Source: Chionis minor | Taxonomy: Eukaryota; Chordata; Aves; Charadriiformes; Chionididae | NCBI GenBank assembly: GCA_013398295.1 | Contig: VZSF01011151.1 | Coordinates: 868,974-932,973 of the forward strand | Reading direction: 5' to 3' | DNA length: 64,000 nucleotides | Shown: one piece after another, positions 12,501 to 27,079 of the stretch | Layout of the letters: each line of letters opens with the position of its first letter | Position numbering within the stretch: position 1 is the stretch's first letter | The notes under the pieces: generated by a model | The model's input: the letters and a program-made list of their open reading frames with translations, nothing else | Databases searched by the model: none | What the model was told of the DNA's origin: nothing | Translations under genes and position numbers: made by a program

Positions 12501-15500
12501 ACTAAAAAATTAATTCCCTAAGATTTTCTGTAGTGCCCGTAGCCTACTGCAGCAGTGAGACATTCAAATGCTATTGTACCATGAAAAAAGTAAAAATATA
12601 TCATCACTGCTCTGTGCGCGCACCAGTCCTGCAAGTTTTTTTATTTATTTTTGCTGCTGGTTGAACTTCAGTGTCTTCGTGCACTCAGCCTTTTGCTGTA
12701 CCGCTAGCAACATTGAACTGTATAGTAGAGAGAGAGAGACACCATCCGCTCATTTTCCACAGATTACTGACCATTACTGTAGTATAATTAAACTTCAAGT
12801 GTATCTATTTATTAGTTTACAAAATCTACTGGGTAGCATAGGCGAAATAGATCAAAGTTAGGTTATCATTTCTCTGTCATAAAATTCAATGATCTAAAGA
12901 GTGGTCCTTTTCATAGGGAAGTACATTTCAGCCTGCACCCCTGTTCTCTTCCCCCTGCTATGCACCAAAGAACGCACCCAAGCTCTAATATAATTCAAGG
13001 AAAGCTTAAACTTTTGTTGTTGGTGCTGTCGAATGGAGTGGTGTTCCCTGCTTGAACACCATGTGTTTCCTTAGGGCAGGAAACCTCGCTGAGGATGTTC
13101 TATGCAAACAGCTCCGCATCCTGCCGTCTCTCTGCGAAATGCCTGAATTCATACTGTGTGTGACCTATGGGCTGGCACGACCGCACCGCGGAGCCGCGCC
13201 ATCAAACGGGCTGCCAAACAGTACTGAATTCAATTAGAAAGTTCTTCCATCTGCCATTCTGTATTGTTTTGAAAGGTACTGTGCTTCCATTTTTTAAAGA
13301 GACTATTCAGTATTGCTGGAGGTAGTTTGTTTATAGATTTAAGAGGTGAAGGAGTGGAGGGAGGAAGGCTGTGAATCTAAATATATTTGCTAACGAAGTT
13401 AGCAACAGAGTTTCTAGGACTCTTCATTTAAGAGGGGAAGGAACTGGCTGTTCTAAGGGTGATCTTACCTACTATTTCAGTAAAATCTTGCAATATTCTT
13501 AGTACTGGAGTAAAGTGCCAAAGACAATGTTGTCTTCAGATAGTATTTTTAACAAGTATTTAATGCTGAATGTCCCCTACAGAGAGAGAGTGCAGGTTGA
13601 TAAAAGGGATCAGGTTAGCCTCTGTTGTTGTTGGGGCTGGTCTATGGTTTTCTGGGTTAGGTTTGAAGTCATTGAGAAGTAAAAAGGTTCAATAATCTGT
13701 TACTAAATACAGTCCCCTCAGACTAGAGGAGAATGTTTTACCCTTTTGATATGCTTTTAATATCCTGAGGTGTGTTCTTTATGAGGCTATGCTTTTCGTT
13801 CAGTAGATCATGTGTGGCAAAGGCAAAGCTATGTTATTTATGTTATTAGCTTCTGGTTATATTTTCAGCTTTCAAACAGCAGTTTCAAACTGTAATGTAT
13901 GTTACCAGCTGGATTTTACTGCTTCGTCTTGTGCATTATAACCCTAATAACATTCAGTCTAACTTTGATTTTTTTTTTTTTTGGTTTTGTTTTTGCATCT
14001 ATTTTTAAAGCTTATTTTAAAAAAAGTTTATAGAAATACAGATTCCTTAATGTCTTCCAAGATGTCATCTCACAGCTGGAAAGGCCGTTTAGCTTCTGGG
14101 ACTGACTTTCTTAGTGTCTCTCGCTATCCTTTTGTTGGAAATGATTAGTTTTACAATAGTCCTGCTGCTTTTAAACAAATGTTGCAGAGAACAGTTTCAG
14201 ATTTCCAGTTAATTTAGATGCTCTGTTGAATTTGAATATAGAAACGTAATCATGTTGCTTGTAACTGGTTTTCCAGTGTATCAATTTAGCTGTGTCACTA
14301 TCACTATATTAAATAAAATCATTGCTTTACAGTTCTGCAATGGTGTGTGTGCATATATATATAAAAAAAAATGTATAGATAAATGTGGAAATTTTTTTCC
14401 CCATTAAAAAAAAAAAGATGTTTTGTGGCTTTTTGAAGGGCATCAGGAAGCCTTTGCAAGGAAAGAAGAGGATGAGTGAAGGGTTCTTGTTCTCTGTTAA
14501 CAAGGTGAAGTATTTTATACTTCAGGGTCTGACGCTCAAAGTTGCTGGGAGTCCATAGGTTTCTTTAAAATCATATGGGATTGTGGATGCTCAATATACT
14601 TGAAAAATCAGGCTGTCTGTAACTGGAGCGTCCAGCCGCCAAGATACATTAAATTAGCAAAATGTTTCCCTTAATCCCTTAAAGGATTTTGCTTTTCTGT
14701 CTAAAACTTAAGGCAATACTTCAAAAATACTATATAGATCAGTGGTTGCAAGGTACTTGGATACATGCATACAAGTATGATAGGAAAAAATCGAATCTTC
14801 GATTAATTCTGTATTCAGGAGTGAGAAAATGTGCCACAACGAAGGTATGGGCTGTATTGTGAAACCTGGAAGAAATTTTGAGCAGCTGCCTTGCCATTAT
14901 CTTTCCTGTGTCTGGAATGGAACAGGAGTCCTGCGGAAAATAACATTTGTGGTTGTGTATTTTTTTTAAACTTTCTCATATTGCCATGTGAGCAGAATAA
15001 AAATTGATGTGTTTTTTTAAGGCACTGAACAGTTGAAAGTCTGATGCAGTACTGAAGGCTGTGCCGAAGACTTCATTGCTTGGGGGTTTTTGTTTTGCTT
15101 CTTGAAGAACTTGAGGAATAGCATTGACAATATAGTAACCATTGTCTAGGGGTCTTTTGCATGTGCATAAGCTTAATTGCTGAGGGTTGGAATAGTACTG
15201 ATATTCACAAGTGCTAAAGGCAAGAGTTATTATAGAATATTAACTTGGGATGATCAGAAAGTGTTTTTGTCAAGGCCTCTTATTTGTTGCGTTTATTTAC
15301 TCTTGTTTCTGGAAGCATTACTATAGGGGCTTTAGCAAATAGAGGAAAAGATGTGTGTTTGAGCATGCTGATTTGCAATAGTGGTAAAGGAAAGAATAGT
15401 GATGTAAATTGAGTCAAAACCATGCAGTCTTTTAAAATTGAGGATGCTTGTTCTCTCATGAAAAAAACCCCCACAAAAAACCCTTCCAATCTTCTTTCTC

Positions 15501-18471
15501 TGCAGTTTCTGAAGGGACTCGGTACCCAATAGTTTACATGTGTAAATGTGGGGCAGTATTTGCTGGTGAGTGGTGTTTCGATACCAATGGAATTGGAAGA
15601 TCACTTAATCTAATGCTGGAATAAGTCACAGAAAATTTTATGTCCTTTTCTCTTCCTCAACCATCTGGTTTTATCATGTAGGGAGGCATTTTTTTTCCAG
15701 ATTTTCTTGGAAGATCTGTGCTGGACAAGGTGCATGCTTGAATCCTTTTGAGAGTGCCTGCTAGGCTGAAGAGCATAAGCTGTGTGCAGCAACAAGCTGA
15801 TACACTAATAAATGTGGTGAAAATAAAGAAACCTACCCTAAATCTCTGCATGAGTCAGTGATCAAATAGATAAATCTTACTAACCTTTCAGTAGTCTCAA
15901 GCTAAAACTGTCCTTATCGCTCCTATATACTCCCTGAGGGCATCTATTAAACTATAGTTAATGCATATGATATGTAAGGAGAAATGCTCAGCTGTGGAAT
16001 GTGGGTATCCAGCAGTTGATCACTGGAAAAAATGTAACTCTGTTCACACTGATAAGCTATTAACCAGGCTTCCATAAATGTATCCTTAACTTCTAAAGCC
16101 TGTATTGGTAAATGAGGAACTAGGCTTTACAGGTCAGGTTGTGATGGGCTGATTGCTGTAGGTTAGGAAGAGGCAGTAGCAGTAGTGAGAGATGTTACTG
16201 TTAGCATCCCCTGGTGATGTCCCCATCATCTTGGAGAGCATGTGCTCTCCAGGCGAGGACATGGAGCCACCATCCCTTCCATGCTGGCCAACTCTGGCTG
16301 CCTGCTCTGCGTACAGTAGGCATCTTCTCCTCTTGGAGAGGACTTGTCCCTCTGAAAGATTTTTCATGGATTTCCTACTGGAAGTGTGTGTCAACTATGC
16401 TTTCTAACTCAAAGCCAGACCAACGAGAAGTTTGGCCCTCACATAACGATACAGTTTGGTATTGTTTCAAGTGGCATAAATTGTTTGTATTGCAAATGTA
16501 ATGAAAAGGCCAAAACACTTGATATGCAGATTGATGGAGTAAATCTTGACCGAAAGGAGGCAGAAAGCTGCTATAGAAAGGTCAGGTTATGATTAATATC
16601 CTGCGAGTACAGCTCCGCACAGTCATTCTCCTGAATAATTTCTCTTCTGCCATCTCACCTAAAAGCTGGTGTACCAGTAATATGGTGCCTGTGCCTACCA
16701 CCTGTTCTTCCAAAAGCTTGGAAGAGTAGCTCTAGGACAGATAGCAACTTTGGAAGCTCACCTCCAGGTTCCTGAACTCTTTTGCTTGTAGTGCAACTGG
16801 AATTACGCATCTAGCTGGAAAGAGGGAGAGAGGTGTAAAGTATGGTAACAAATGGAATATGAGTGAAGAGAAATGGTTAAGGGTTTGTCTGTGTCAGCGT
16901 AGGAGCTGCTTCTTGATGCTTTCTGTGTCTCCCGGCTGTTTGTACAGCACCCACTAGTATTATAGTATGGAATTACCCTGACAGGTCACGGCCGGAAGGA
17001 TAGATGAGAAAGCTCGTGATCCTTTTCTTATAGTTAGCACAAAGTACCATAGTATAATGTACATTGGGTAGCCTTTACATTTGAAAAATTCAGATTGCTA
17101 ACAAAGACTGGTCGAGACCTCAGGTCTCATAAGGTATTTCTGCAGGGGAAATATGTATCTTCTAAAGGTGACTTTATAGGACATGACAGCAGTTACATCT
17201 GCTTCCTTGTAGTTGGGAGCACTTCCCACACAGTGATCCATTGTGCAGGTTTGAACTTCACTCCTCCAGCACTCTGCCTGGCTGCTGCTTGCGAGCCACT
17301 AGCCATGTCAGACCATGCTGACGGATCTCTGCTGTTGCTTTTTGTGCCAAGTGGACTGAAGCCAGACAGTCTGTTCAGCAGCGGCAACTTCAGCTGCGTG
17401 TCCTTTTTTCAGGAGAGATAGAACTGAGGAACTGTATGGGTTGTGCTGGGAGGGCAAAGCATTTTAAAATGGCAAAAAAAACCCCATCCCAGATGTTCCC
17501 TTCATTTGATGAACAGCATTTTTGGAGGAATCTGTCACTTTTCTTTGCTTGTCATACAATGTATGAAGGATGCTGATCCTGTGCATGCTGCTGTCAGGCA
17601 GCCTGTATAGGCTTTTGCTGAAGTTACTCATTGGATTCAGTGGGGTCCTAAAAGATCAGATGGGAGCGTATAGTTTTTCTCGCTGATCTAAGCTCTGGTC
17701 CTCAGTCACAGACAATCTGCGTGGCTGCCCCCCACAAACCTCGTGCTGTTACTTTGAGCTGTCTTGGACAGACATTTACATTACAAATCCCACCTTGGGA
17801 AGGAAAGGGCAACCTCCACATGTTCCGCCACCTTCCCTGCCCTGGTGACAGGGATCCTCTAGCTGATGCTCAACCCAGTCTTCAGATTGACAGCAGTGTA
17901 ACCTGTGAAAGTGATATTACATTTTCTAGCTACATTTTTGTGGGTTTTTTCCTACCTGCCACAAGAATTTTGGAAACAGATATGCTTACAAATGCAGACT
18001 TCCCAGCCGTGCTCATTTTGAGGTAGACACAGGGGACAATATACTGATGCATTTCATGGCAAGACTTAAACAACCTGTTTGTTTGCTTTGTTTGCTGTTT
18101 GTAGAGAAAAACATTATAGCATTGAAAAACAAAACAAGGCAACACTCCAAGCTCGTCGCACTTCCTGATTAATCTGTTTGTATCCTCTGGTAGGTTTCTG
18201 GACAAGTGTCCTTGTGAAAAGCTCATTTTATACTGCAAATGAGAAGCAGGATGCTTTTGCTCATGTGTTTTGTATGCCTGCATTTTGAGGTAGTCATGCT
18301 GCATCCCCTTCACAGTCAGTGGAGAGAAATGGATGCTAATAGACAAGGATTTCTCTAACCTTTTTAAAATCTTCTGGTGAAGATGAGGTGAGTCATGCCC
18401 CAGAAATGCCTGCTTCTCTCTTTTGCTGATAGAGTGGGGCTGGAATGACTAGGTGAACGTAAATAATACAT

Positions 18472-18549
18472 ATCACAGAATAGAATTGTAGGATGGTTTG
18501 AGTTGGAAGGGACCTTTAAAGATCATCTAGGCGAGCATCAACCCCCCAC
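18472..18549 (-). mobile_element. CR1 LINE 3' tail fragment, antisense
   Basis: The segment begins with the reversed CR1 terminus (ATCACAGAAT) and continues with GTTGGAAGGGACCT and the AAGATCATCTAG block, which together are the reverse complement of the common avian CR1 3' end. Only the last 80 bases or so are recognisable, typical of 5'-truncated CR1 copies. It has no coding capacity. Confidence 0.85.
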
Positions 18550-21500
18550 ATTGGGCAGATGAATCTCCTGAAGATTTTTCACATCTCTATAGGGATAAGT
18601 TATATAATGCATGATTATATACCTTTGGTGCGTGTGAAAACAAACTTTTTTTTTTTCATTGAAACCTGAATCCAGTTGCTTTGCTAAATCAAATAGAAAG
18701 TTACTATCATGCCTAGTGGATAACGAGTGTTACTACACCATACTGTTGCAGACAGGCAAACGAGCGCTTAGCATCTAACGTGCTGCAATAATGGAGAACT
18801 GGATTTGTTACCTCCTGTACACTTACACGCTACATGCACATATCCTCATTCAAAGCACTCGCACATAAGCACTGGGAGTTCTTTTCTCCCCAGACCCAGA
18901 GGGGGTTTCACTGGCTTGGTGGATGCTTTTCCAAATGGCTCTTCAAAATGCTAGTTGCCTCTTCTCTGACTCTGCAGCCTGGTTGCATTTCCTCATCAGT
19001 CTTTCTGCAGGCCCCTTGCAAAGCTCAGAGATAATATCATTTTTCTTCATTCATGAAGAAAGAGAGGTCAATGACAGAAGTTTGTCAAGTGGACTAAAAC
19101 TCAGATTGATAGTCAGGAGTTTTTCTGCAAAATGAAATGTTAGATAAAGTCAAGGCACCTTCTTTGGAGTAATCTTAATCAGCAAGTTAGTGAAAACATT
19201 TGAAAGCTTACAAACAGGTTTTTGAAGAATCCTCATCCATTTCTGTGGAATATACCTGCTGGTGTTTTCTGATGAGAAACTTTTGTTGAGGAAAAAAGTC
19301 AAGCAAACCTGCTGATATTTCAGTCAATCATTTGCTGCAGCTAAAAGAAACAGATACTTTTTTTTTTTACTTAACACCTTGTTAAGTAATGAAAATAATC
19401 CTCTTTTTTTACCATGTATTTTCTGTTTCATGTCAGATGAAGCTTCCTGTAATAGCGCTGCAGTACAGACTGCTGCCTGGGTATCTCACGCACAGTTACA
19501 CATGATGGTTGCTGCCCAGAGCAGCCTCAAGTCCCAGTGAACAGGAGACAGGGCGTTTAAGGAGGATGGAGATGGCTGCTGACCAGTGACAGAGCTGATT
19601 GTGGCTTTCAGATGTCCCTCGTGTGCCAGCTCATTCCTGTCCTGTGCATCCTGGTGTCAAATGTCATCATGTCATAACATAAAATGTGTTAATTTAACTT
19701 CTCCTAAACTCACTGTGTTGATAGGTGTAAGAAATGCTAGTGGTTAGAAAGTGGGCGTAGGAAACTTGCCGGCATTGTAGTTGCTTTCTATTTGTAAGAG
19801 AACTCAGTAAGTGATTTCTTGCTCCCAAATGCTGTGCCTATTTTAACGTGGGGAAAGGGTGCTACACATTTTGAGAAGTAAACCGTTGATAAACTTACTT
19901 CAAATTATCTTAGTTAAATTTCTTAACTGTGAGTCTTGGTTAAATTTATAATTTATGCAGCTATCAAACAAAACGTACATAAGTTGCATACTAGAACTTG
20001 GTTTACAACTGTACATAAACCTATTCTATTCTAGACCTTAGTTCATTGCTTTTCCATTTCATCACAGAAAATACAGAGACACAGGGAGTAACTTAAATGT
20101 ATTAAGGTAAGGTTCAGTGCTGAATGAATACTGCCTTCATACACACTGTGACTAAGCAATAAGATTGAGATGACTCAAGCCCTAAGTCATATTTTCGTGG
20201 ATGATTTAACATTGCACAGATGTTTTTCGCTTAACAATAGCAAAAATATTTTTCCTTCCTTCATTCTTTGGTTCAGATCCTTTTGGTTTGTTTAATTTTG
20301 CAAACTGACGCATTGAGTTTTATTTCCATTCTTACCCTGGGAGGTATCATCTTTTCAGGTTACATGCTCAGCCAGGAAAGTGAACCATGTTTACTCAATG
20401 ATGAGCAAAACAAAAGAAAAAGGTTGCCACCCTGTTGTGTCATTCTTCATGCTCCTTGCCTCCTCCTTCTAAGTATATTAGCTAAAGCGGTGTAATACAG
20501 AAAAGATTGTTAGATGTTTGTTTATTCCAGAGCATCACCCAAGGGGTTAAATTCTCTCATTTCATTGTTTTGTAGGATCTCTGGGGAGCGTGGGCTTGTG
20601 TTCACAAGCGAACGCCGTCTGGTGTACTCTGTACCTCTGGCCTGTTCTGCACTTGCTCCCCTGCCTGCAGGCACGCTGCCTTTCTCCTGGCGTAGTGTGC
20701 TTGAAAAATAACACAAGGTTGTTGGGGTAGCAGCTGAGCGGCGCACTCCGTAGGGAGCACTCACTGGGCAGCGGGGTCCCCTGGTGCATGCGATATGTAA
20801 ACCTGACCGTTTGGACAGCTGTGTGAGCCTAAAAGTCTACAGCAAGGAAACAGAAAATGTCATTTTTATTTTTTTGAAAATGCTTTTTCATGTTCTTGAA
20901 GGTTTTGATAAGTGCTGAAAAACAAGCAGAGGGAGACCTGTAGTAGGAGCACGGTTTAATGAATGCTCAGACCGGCAGTGCTGAGCTTAGTCTTAGCTCT
21001 CTTATTTATATAATCAGGCGTGTTAATTTACTGCGTTCTTACATGGTAAGGTGGAATACTTCATAGACTTCATGAGCTTTAACATTCCTGCTCTAGTCTT
21101 TAAATGCTTATGGTTTTGGTTTTGGAAATACTATTACACTAGTGCTAGAAACTAGATACAGCTCGAAGGCATTGACTGTGGTTAGAGAGAAAGCCGTGGT
21201 CCTGGAGGTATATGACAGCTTTGCCAACACATTACCAGAAAGCTGGAATTGTGCCTGACCTAAAAAATGAACCACTTCTGAATCCATTCTTTTTGTTTGA
21301 TTAATGAATCTGAGTTTTTCTGATTACTATGAAGTCAAACACGCTTATATTTGCATGACTTAGAGAGGTAGACCTAAAGGATCAGAGTTTCAGCTTTTCT
21401 CTTGGCTTATATTCATTCCAGTGCACTAATACGTCATTTGTACAATGGTATTCTGTGCTTTTAATGCCTCTTCAAACGCTGTCGCTGCCACTCATGCATG

Positions 21501-22249
21501 ACCCTTTCTTTAATGCAATATATGACTTACCAGTTCATAAATCTTCCAGCTCTTATATCTAAAGATCTTTGAAGTTTGTTCTTGGTCAAAATATCCGCTT
21601 ACTGGTATTTGCATTATAATACCGCCTAGATCTCTCACTCAGTCTAATCCACTTGCCATTAATTGAGCTCACATTCAACAAATTTGCTTTGCCTTTCTTG
21701 CCACTTGACTTCAGTGTCTTGAGTCGCTCTTCCTTACCTCGCCAATTCATTGATTTTGTGCGACAGGCGTTTCCTGGTGCTACAGTACCTGCTGGCACTT
21801 AGTTTGTTTACCTGGGCGTGTGCGCTTTGCAAACACATCGCTGAGAAGGGAAGCTGGTTTTTCTTGCTCCTGTATATGGCATTCTGCAAGCAGTAGGCTT
21901 AAGTTAAAACTGGGAGAGGGACAAATAGGCCATTACACTTTCAATATGGTAAGCTTTACAGTAGGTGAAGGTTCTTGGTATGACAAGAACCTTTTTAATG
22001 TCTTTCTGCCGTTTTATTAGATTAAATGTTGGCAGTCCTTGCCTTCCTTTCTCCATCATAGGCTTACCTACAATTGGTGGGCCTCAGTAAAGATAAAAGA
22101 CAACATGGAGCATGTTTTGGTGGCTACCTAGTGATGTCATCCTAATTTTGAACTTTATTTCAGACCCTCACGTGAGTGAGCTCTGGACATGTACTACTGG
22201 TGCATTTTAAACATTGCATATATGAAATGTGTCTCTTTTCAGTCGAGTG

Positions 22250-23230
22250 TCAAAGCTTGGTGCGTTGGATCCAGATTCAGCACACTGTGATATGTAGTGC
22301 CAGCACCGAGCCGGAAGGTGGGAACTGTGGCTGCCTTGAAGCGTATGTCAGAGTGCCATCGGTCCTGCTGAGTTTCAAACATTGCCCTTTGCCTCATGCA
22401 GCTTTGTTGGTGCCTTTTTGAGAGACAACGTATCTCAGTTTCTCATGTGGCAAGTCAATTCTAGTCCACAGCACCACGCTGCGTTCGGCTACTGTTGGTA
22501 GGAATATCGTTACCAGTATGGAAGTACTGGTTGTGCCTGTCCCAGATACACCCGTGCTAGTAAATATAGGTAGTGCAGACCACATGTCTGTGCTGGCAAA
22601 GAATTTCCCACCAGCAGTAGGTGAAGGTTGTGTCACGCAAGCAACGTGAGGTGATGCTGTGGTTACTGTACCACTGTAGTCAGTGCACGTGGAAAATTCT
22701 GCCTCTGTTGCTGAGTCACTAAATTGTTCCACATACTGGCTTCTGGCTAAGTAAACATAATGGCTTGGCAGTGGGAGTAATTTCTTGCATCAAGCAATTT
22801 TATAGTAGTGCCATGAAAGAAAAGAGGATAATTCTGCTCCCTTAATCTTGCTTCCTTTCAGCTCTGTCCCTTGGGAGCAGGATGCTTCTCCTCCTTCCTG
22901 AGAAGATGAGGGAGGGATGAGAGGAAAGCGTTTTGGAGCACAGATGAAGCTGTTGATTTGCTGGGCTCAGGAGGATACATGTGCCGGTGACAGTAGCAGT
23001 CACTGCACCTGTGGTATCTACAAATGTAGCTGATTGCAGTGCATTTGCTGCACGTCCTGTAGCCCTTGACTAACATCCCTCACGAAGATTCCGTTTTGGG
23101 GCTCCTGTATTTGCAATTGTCACAAGCAGCTGTGCTAGCAACTAGCAAAAACCCCACCAAACAATGCATGTTCTTCCCCACTGTAATGCTTCTCCCCCCC
23201 CGCAAGCCCTAAGTAATTCTTTTGTCTTGG
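22250..23230. other. Unassigned GC-richer block with a cysteine-rich open frame on the minus strand
   Basis: This block is less AT-rich than its surroundings. A 72-codon minus-strand frame (22858-23076) carries closely spaced cysteines (CSKC, CRYHRC, CYC). A 112-codon minus-strand frame (22394-22732) is Ser/Thr/Val-rich and in a different phase. I recognise neither. The block could be a decayed transposon, a decayed gene fragment or plain intron. Confidence 0.25.
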
Positions 23231-25801
23231 GAGGGTGAGCAAATGTTCTCTGGGTAGACATGGTACTTACATACAGTGGATGCAGGTATACTGCAGAATA
23301 AACTGCACCTTATCATCCAGTTAAAAGTTTGCAAGAGCTGTCATGTGCTAACAAGTCTGTTATTTCTAATGTGTCTTCCCTCAACAGTAGCTTCAGAGAG
23401 GAAGACTCCATTCTAGAAATCCCTTTCCACAGGGATAAGAGAAGTGGGAAGAGCATCCAGATAGTTCCAATGAGCAGTTTCATGAGGCAGGGAAAACAAC
23501 CACATACTGGAGAGGCTCACTTACATACTGTCTTTCCATTGTGTTACTTCATTCCTCGCCCTTTACTAGGTCCTTCACAAGTCCAATGTTAGATTGTTGC
23601 ATTACGCTGATTTAAGAAATTAATACTCTATCTACAAATTTAATGTAGATTGGAACCAACCCCATCCTGTTAGGGCTCTGCATTTTTCCATGTGTCCTAA
23701 TCTGCATTTTAGTTGTTCCCCAAATGCTCTGTTGTGTGAAATCTTCACTCAGTTTAGCATGAAAACAACTAAATTTCCTAACCAGCCACAGGGCTGCTTA
23801 ATAAAACATCAAAAGTCTATTAAAAGGATCACTGTCACTTTTTAAAAGCTGGCTGGCTTATTTTGTTTTTAAACCCTCAGTTGGTTTATAATTCAGCTTT
23901 CGTCAGCTGATTTATTCTGGACTTTTTAGAGAGAGAGAGAGCAAAAAGTAGTGCAGGAAAGGAGAAACGCGAATTTTCCTATTAAATCCAGACAGGAAAC
24001 CTGGGGGATTTCGGCATCAGATACGTTACTGCAGCCCTGAACACAAAAGCTGTATTGCCAGCCTGCTCAGCTCTGTGCTGGAGACTCTGTTACCCCAAAA
24101 AAGCAATAAGGGAAATTTGAGGAAGTGGGTTTTTAAGACTGTCATTGGTGGGGTTTGTCTTCCGCATACTGAATATGAGATCATTAAAAAGGCTGCCATC
24201 CCAGCTCTTTAGGAGAATGTTTTTGCTAATTCACGAGATATTTTAGCCTACATAGACCTGGTTGAACACATATGTAGGTAAAATTGTGTTTCCTGACAGT
24301 TGCCAAATCCCACTGTTAAGTGATAAAGACAGTTAAAACCCACAAGATTTTTGTCATAAATTGGACTCGATGATCTATTCCCCTAGGAATATGTTCAGTA
24401 AAAAATGGAAAGAAAGGAACAAAACCCATTGTGAATAGAATAAACCTTCAGTTGACTATAGTCTTTCTATAAGAACAGATTTTACTACAAACACCTTTCT
24501 GTTAATGCGGGTAACATGAATGTAATTTGAGTCTGTCTCTTTGGTAAACATTATAATACTCTGCATTATTCTTTGTACTGCAAACTCTAGCATAGTTTCT
24601 GTTGCCTTTACAAACGAGGCTATAATAATTTCTCTTCAAGATTCACATAGTTCATATGAAAGGTCAGCCGTCAGCATGAGCTACCAGAATTTTGTTGACT
24701 AGACCACTGTCCAGTGAGTCTGCTCTGGTCTTTCTAAGCCAGTCTCATCTGGCATGGAAAGCAGTGGTAACTCGGAGATCAGTTGCAGTGTCAGGTTGTG
24801 GCTCTGAGCAGTAAGAATAATTCTTCCATTCTCTCCTTCATTAACATCTTTTTGTGCGCTTCCACTCTCCATGCCTTCAGACCTCTTACCACCACCTCTG
24901 GTGCTGGCCCCTAAATCCAGCCTCTTCCCCACCTATTCCTGAGCGTAGCCAAGGGGCTGCTGTGACTGCCCGTTGATCAGTGGCTCAGAAGGATCTCCAT
25001 TCATGTGGGATTTAGGTCCTACCTGCTTTCTACCTGCAAGTGTTGCCTCTGCTGCCAACGGTGCGTGTTCTGTGGTTTAGGATTTCCTCACTGGTGAAAG
25101 CTGCAAGAACCTTAATGGAACGATCTTTCAGCTGATTTACGTCTGGCACAAGAGAGCGTAGCACTCCCTTGAATTTTAAGTCCATCTAATCTGACAGTTT
25201 GTGATCTCCTCACCCTTGCCAGTGCTTGGGTCTGCTCTGGAGTCTACATATTTGACCCTGTGCTCCAGGTAGCAAATTAAGTAACTGGATTCCCAATTAT
25301 GGCACATCACCTTAGTAATTTTTGTTTTCATATGTGCCCCTCTGTACTGAGAGAAAAATATGCCAGGACGTCCAAAGATAGGTGATATGCTTAGCCAAAG
25401 GGAATTTTTGTGCCGTTTGGATATTCTGATAGGAGTACTGGACTCTGTAGAGTAAAAATAAAAAAAACCTCAGAAAATATGGCCAGATGGCAAGTTAATC
25501 TTTTGAAGTGTTTTTTCTCTTCCCTTCATTCCCAATACCAGAATACGTCTTACAAGGTAGAGTGTTCTTGTCAGCCTGATGGTCGTAGCACTGCACCGTT
25601 CTGCAAGAACCCCAGTGACCTGTAGTGCATCATCAAGGCAATAATGCTGCTGTCAGAGACAATTTTTAACACTTTGTTGTCCTAAATTTCTAATTGTATT
25701 ACTCATTCTTTCCGCTTAACTTCTTGGTTTTCCATTATTTCCGTTTTTTTTTTTTTAATAAAACTTGGGATTTTTTTCATAGTTTAAAAAAAATAATAAA
25801 T

Positions 25802-26164
25802 GCCTGTGTCCTGGTTCCGGCAGGGACAGGGTTAATATCTGGCCCAGCACAGGCATTCCACACCACGTGACGCCATTCCCAGTATTTAGGGGGAGCTGGC
25901 CGGGGAGGGGAGTTCCCAGTTTGGGAGCAGGCGGGGACGGTCCGGGTCCGGTCGGTGCGCGTCGGTACGGTACCCCTATTTATACATTGCTCTGCCAGTA
26001 CTAGTGTTGTTTTGTCAATTTTTCTTTGTTGTTCTGTTAAATTGCTTTTTATCTCAACCCACGAGTTTTTGCCTTTTTATTCCAATTTTCCCTCGCTGCT
26101 GCGAGGTTTGGGTGAGCGGCCGCGTGGTTCCTTGTGCCGGCTGAGGACAAACCACGACAGCCTG
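25802..26164. repeat. 5-bp target site duplication (GCCTG) flanking the solo LTR
   Basis: GCCTG at 25802-25806 directly precedes the LTR, and GCCTG at 26160-26164 directly follows it. The exact match indicates retroviral-type integration with a 5-bp stagger and fixes both ends of the element. Confidence 0.9.
25807..26159 (+). mobile_element. Solo LTR of an avian endogenous retrovirus (ERVL-like)
   Basis: The 353-bp unit starts TGTCCTGGTT and ends CACGACA (5' TG, 3' CA), between perfect 5-bp direct repeats. I recognise the start, the ACGTGACGCCATTCCCAGTA segment with a degraded TATA-like element, and the closing region as belonging to a common avian LTR family, in sense orientation relative to SYTL5. 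It is shorter than copies I remember, suggesting an internal U3 deletion. No internal viral genes are present, so it is the product of LTR-LTR recombination. The 5-bp duplication fits ERVL better than a 6-bp ERVK signature; the family name is inference. Confidence 0.88.
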
Positions 26165-27079
26165 TCAGAATAATGCTCTGTGTGACCTATGCTACCCCTG
26201 CAAGGAGACCTCGTGAACAGAACTTTGGAGCCCCTTGACCAGCCAAGCAACGTAGCTTATTCTCTGACTGCTGAACTCGGCTCTATGAGTTTTACGCTTA
26301 TGCTCCCTACCCCACTGATGTTAGGATCCGGTTGGGATGAAAGGACTGTTTTCACCGGGCATTTTGCTGGGCAGTTGAAGAAAGAAGCTAGCTAGCCTTC
26401 TTGGTAGTAACAAAGTATAATTCACATGTTGGATTTCTACCTTTTGCTTACAAGTAACTTGTCCTTATGGTATTAATCAAAACACCATTTTCAAGAATTT
26501 AAGGATAAACATAATGGTCCAGTGGGTTTTTTTTTTTTCTATTAAAATAAATGCAGAGAATCAAAGTAAATTTTGTGTGTTTTTGTCCTTGTTTGAGGTA
26601 AAACAACCAATTTTCTTTTCAGTAATTTTACTTTTCTGTTGGCTCTCGTCTTTTATATGTTTAAGATAGCCATCATGTAAGACTGTAATATGTAATGATG
26701 CTTATATAGCATCAATATAAGCAAAAAATCTCCTTGAACTTAAATTGTAACATTTTGTATCCTTTACTAATAAATAGTCATAACTGGGGAAGGGGGTACT
26801 TCAAAAGTCATATTCTGAAGTAGCTGGTGAAAAGCAACACAAGTTTTTCCAGTTGATGACGTCGGCAACAGTATTTGTTTATTCAGTGGTTGTTAGGAAG
26901 GGAAACATAGGAATATCTTGTTTTATACCCCTGATTGTCTTAGACCACATGTGAACAGTACTCCTTCAATTCTCTGTGCTACTTATCTTTGTTAAAACCT
27001 TTTCAAACTATGGAAAGCTAAGGAAGCAAGGGCCTTTTTAAAAAAAAAAATAATTAAGTTTCTTAAAAGTTGTTTCAGT

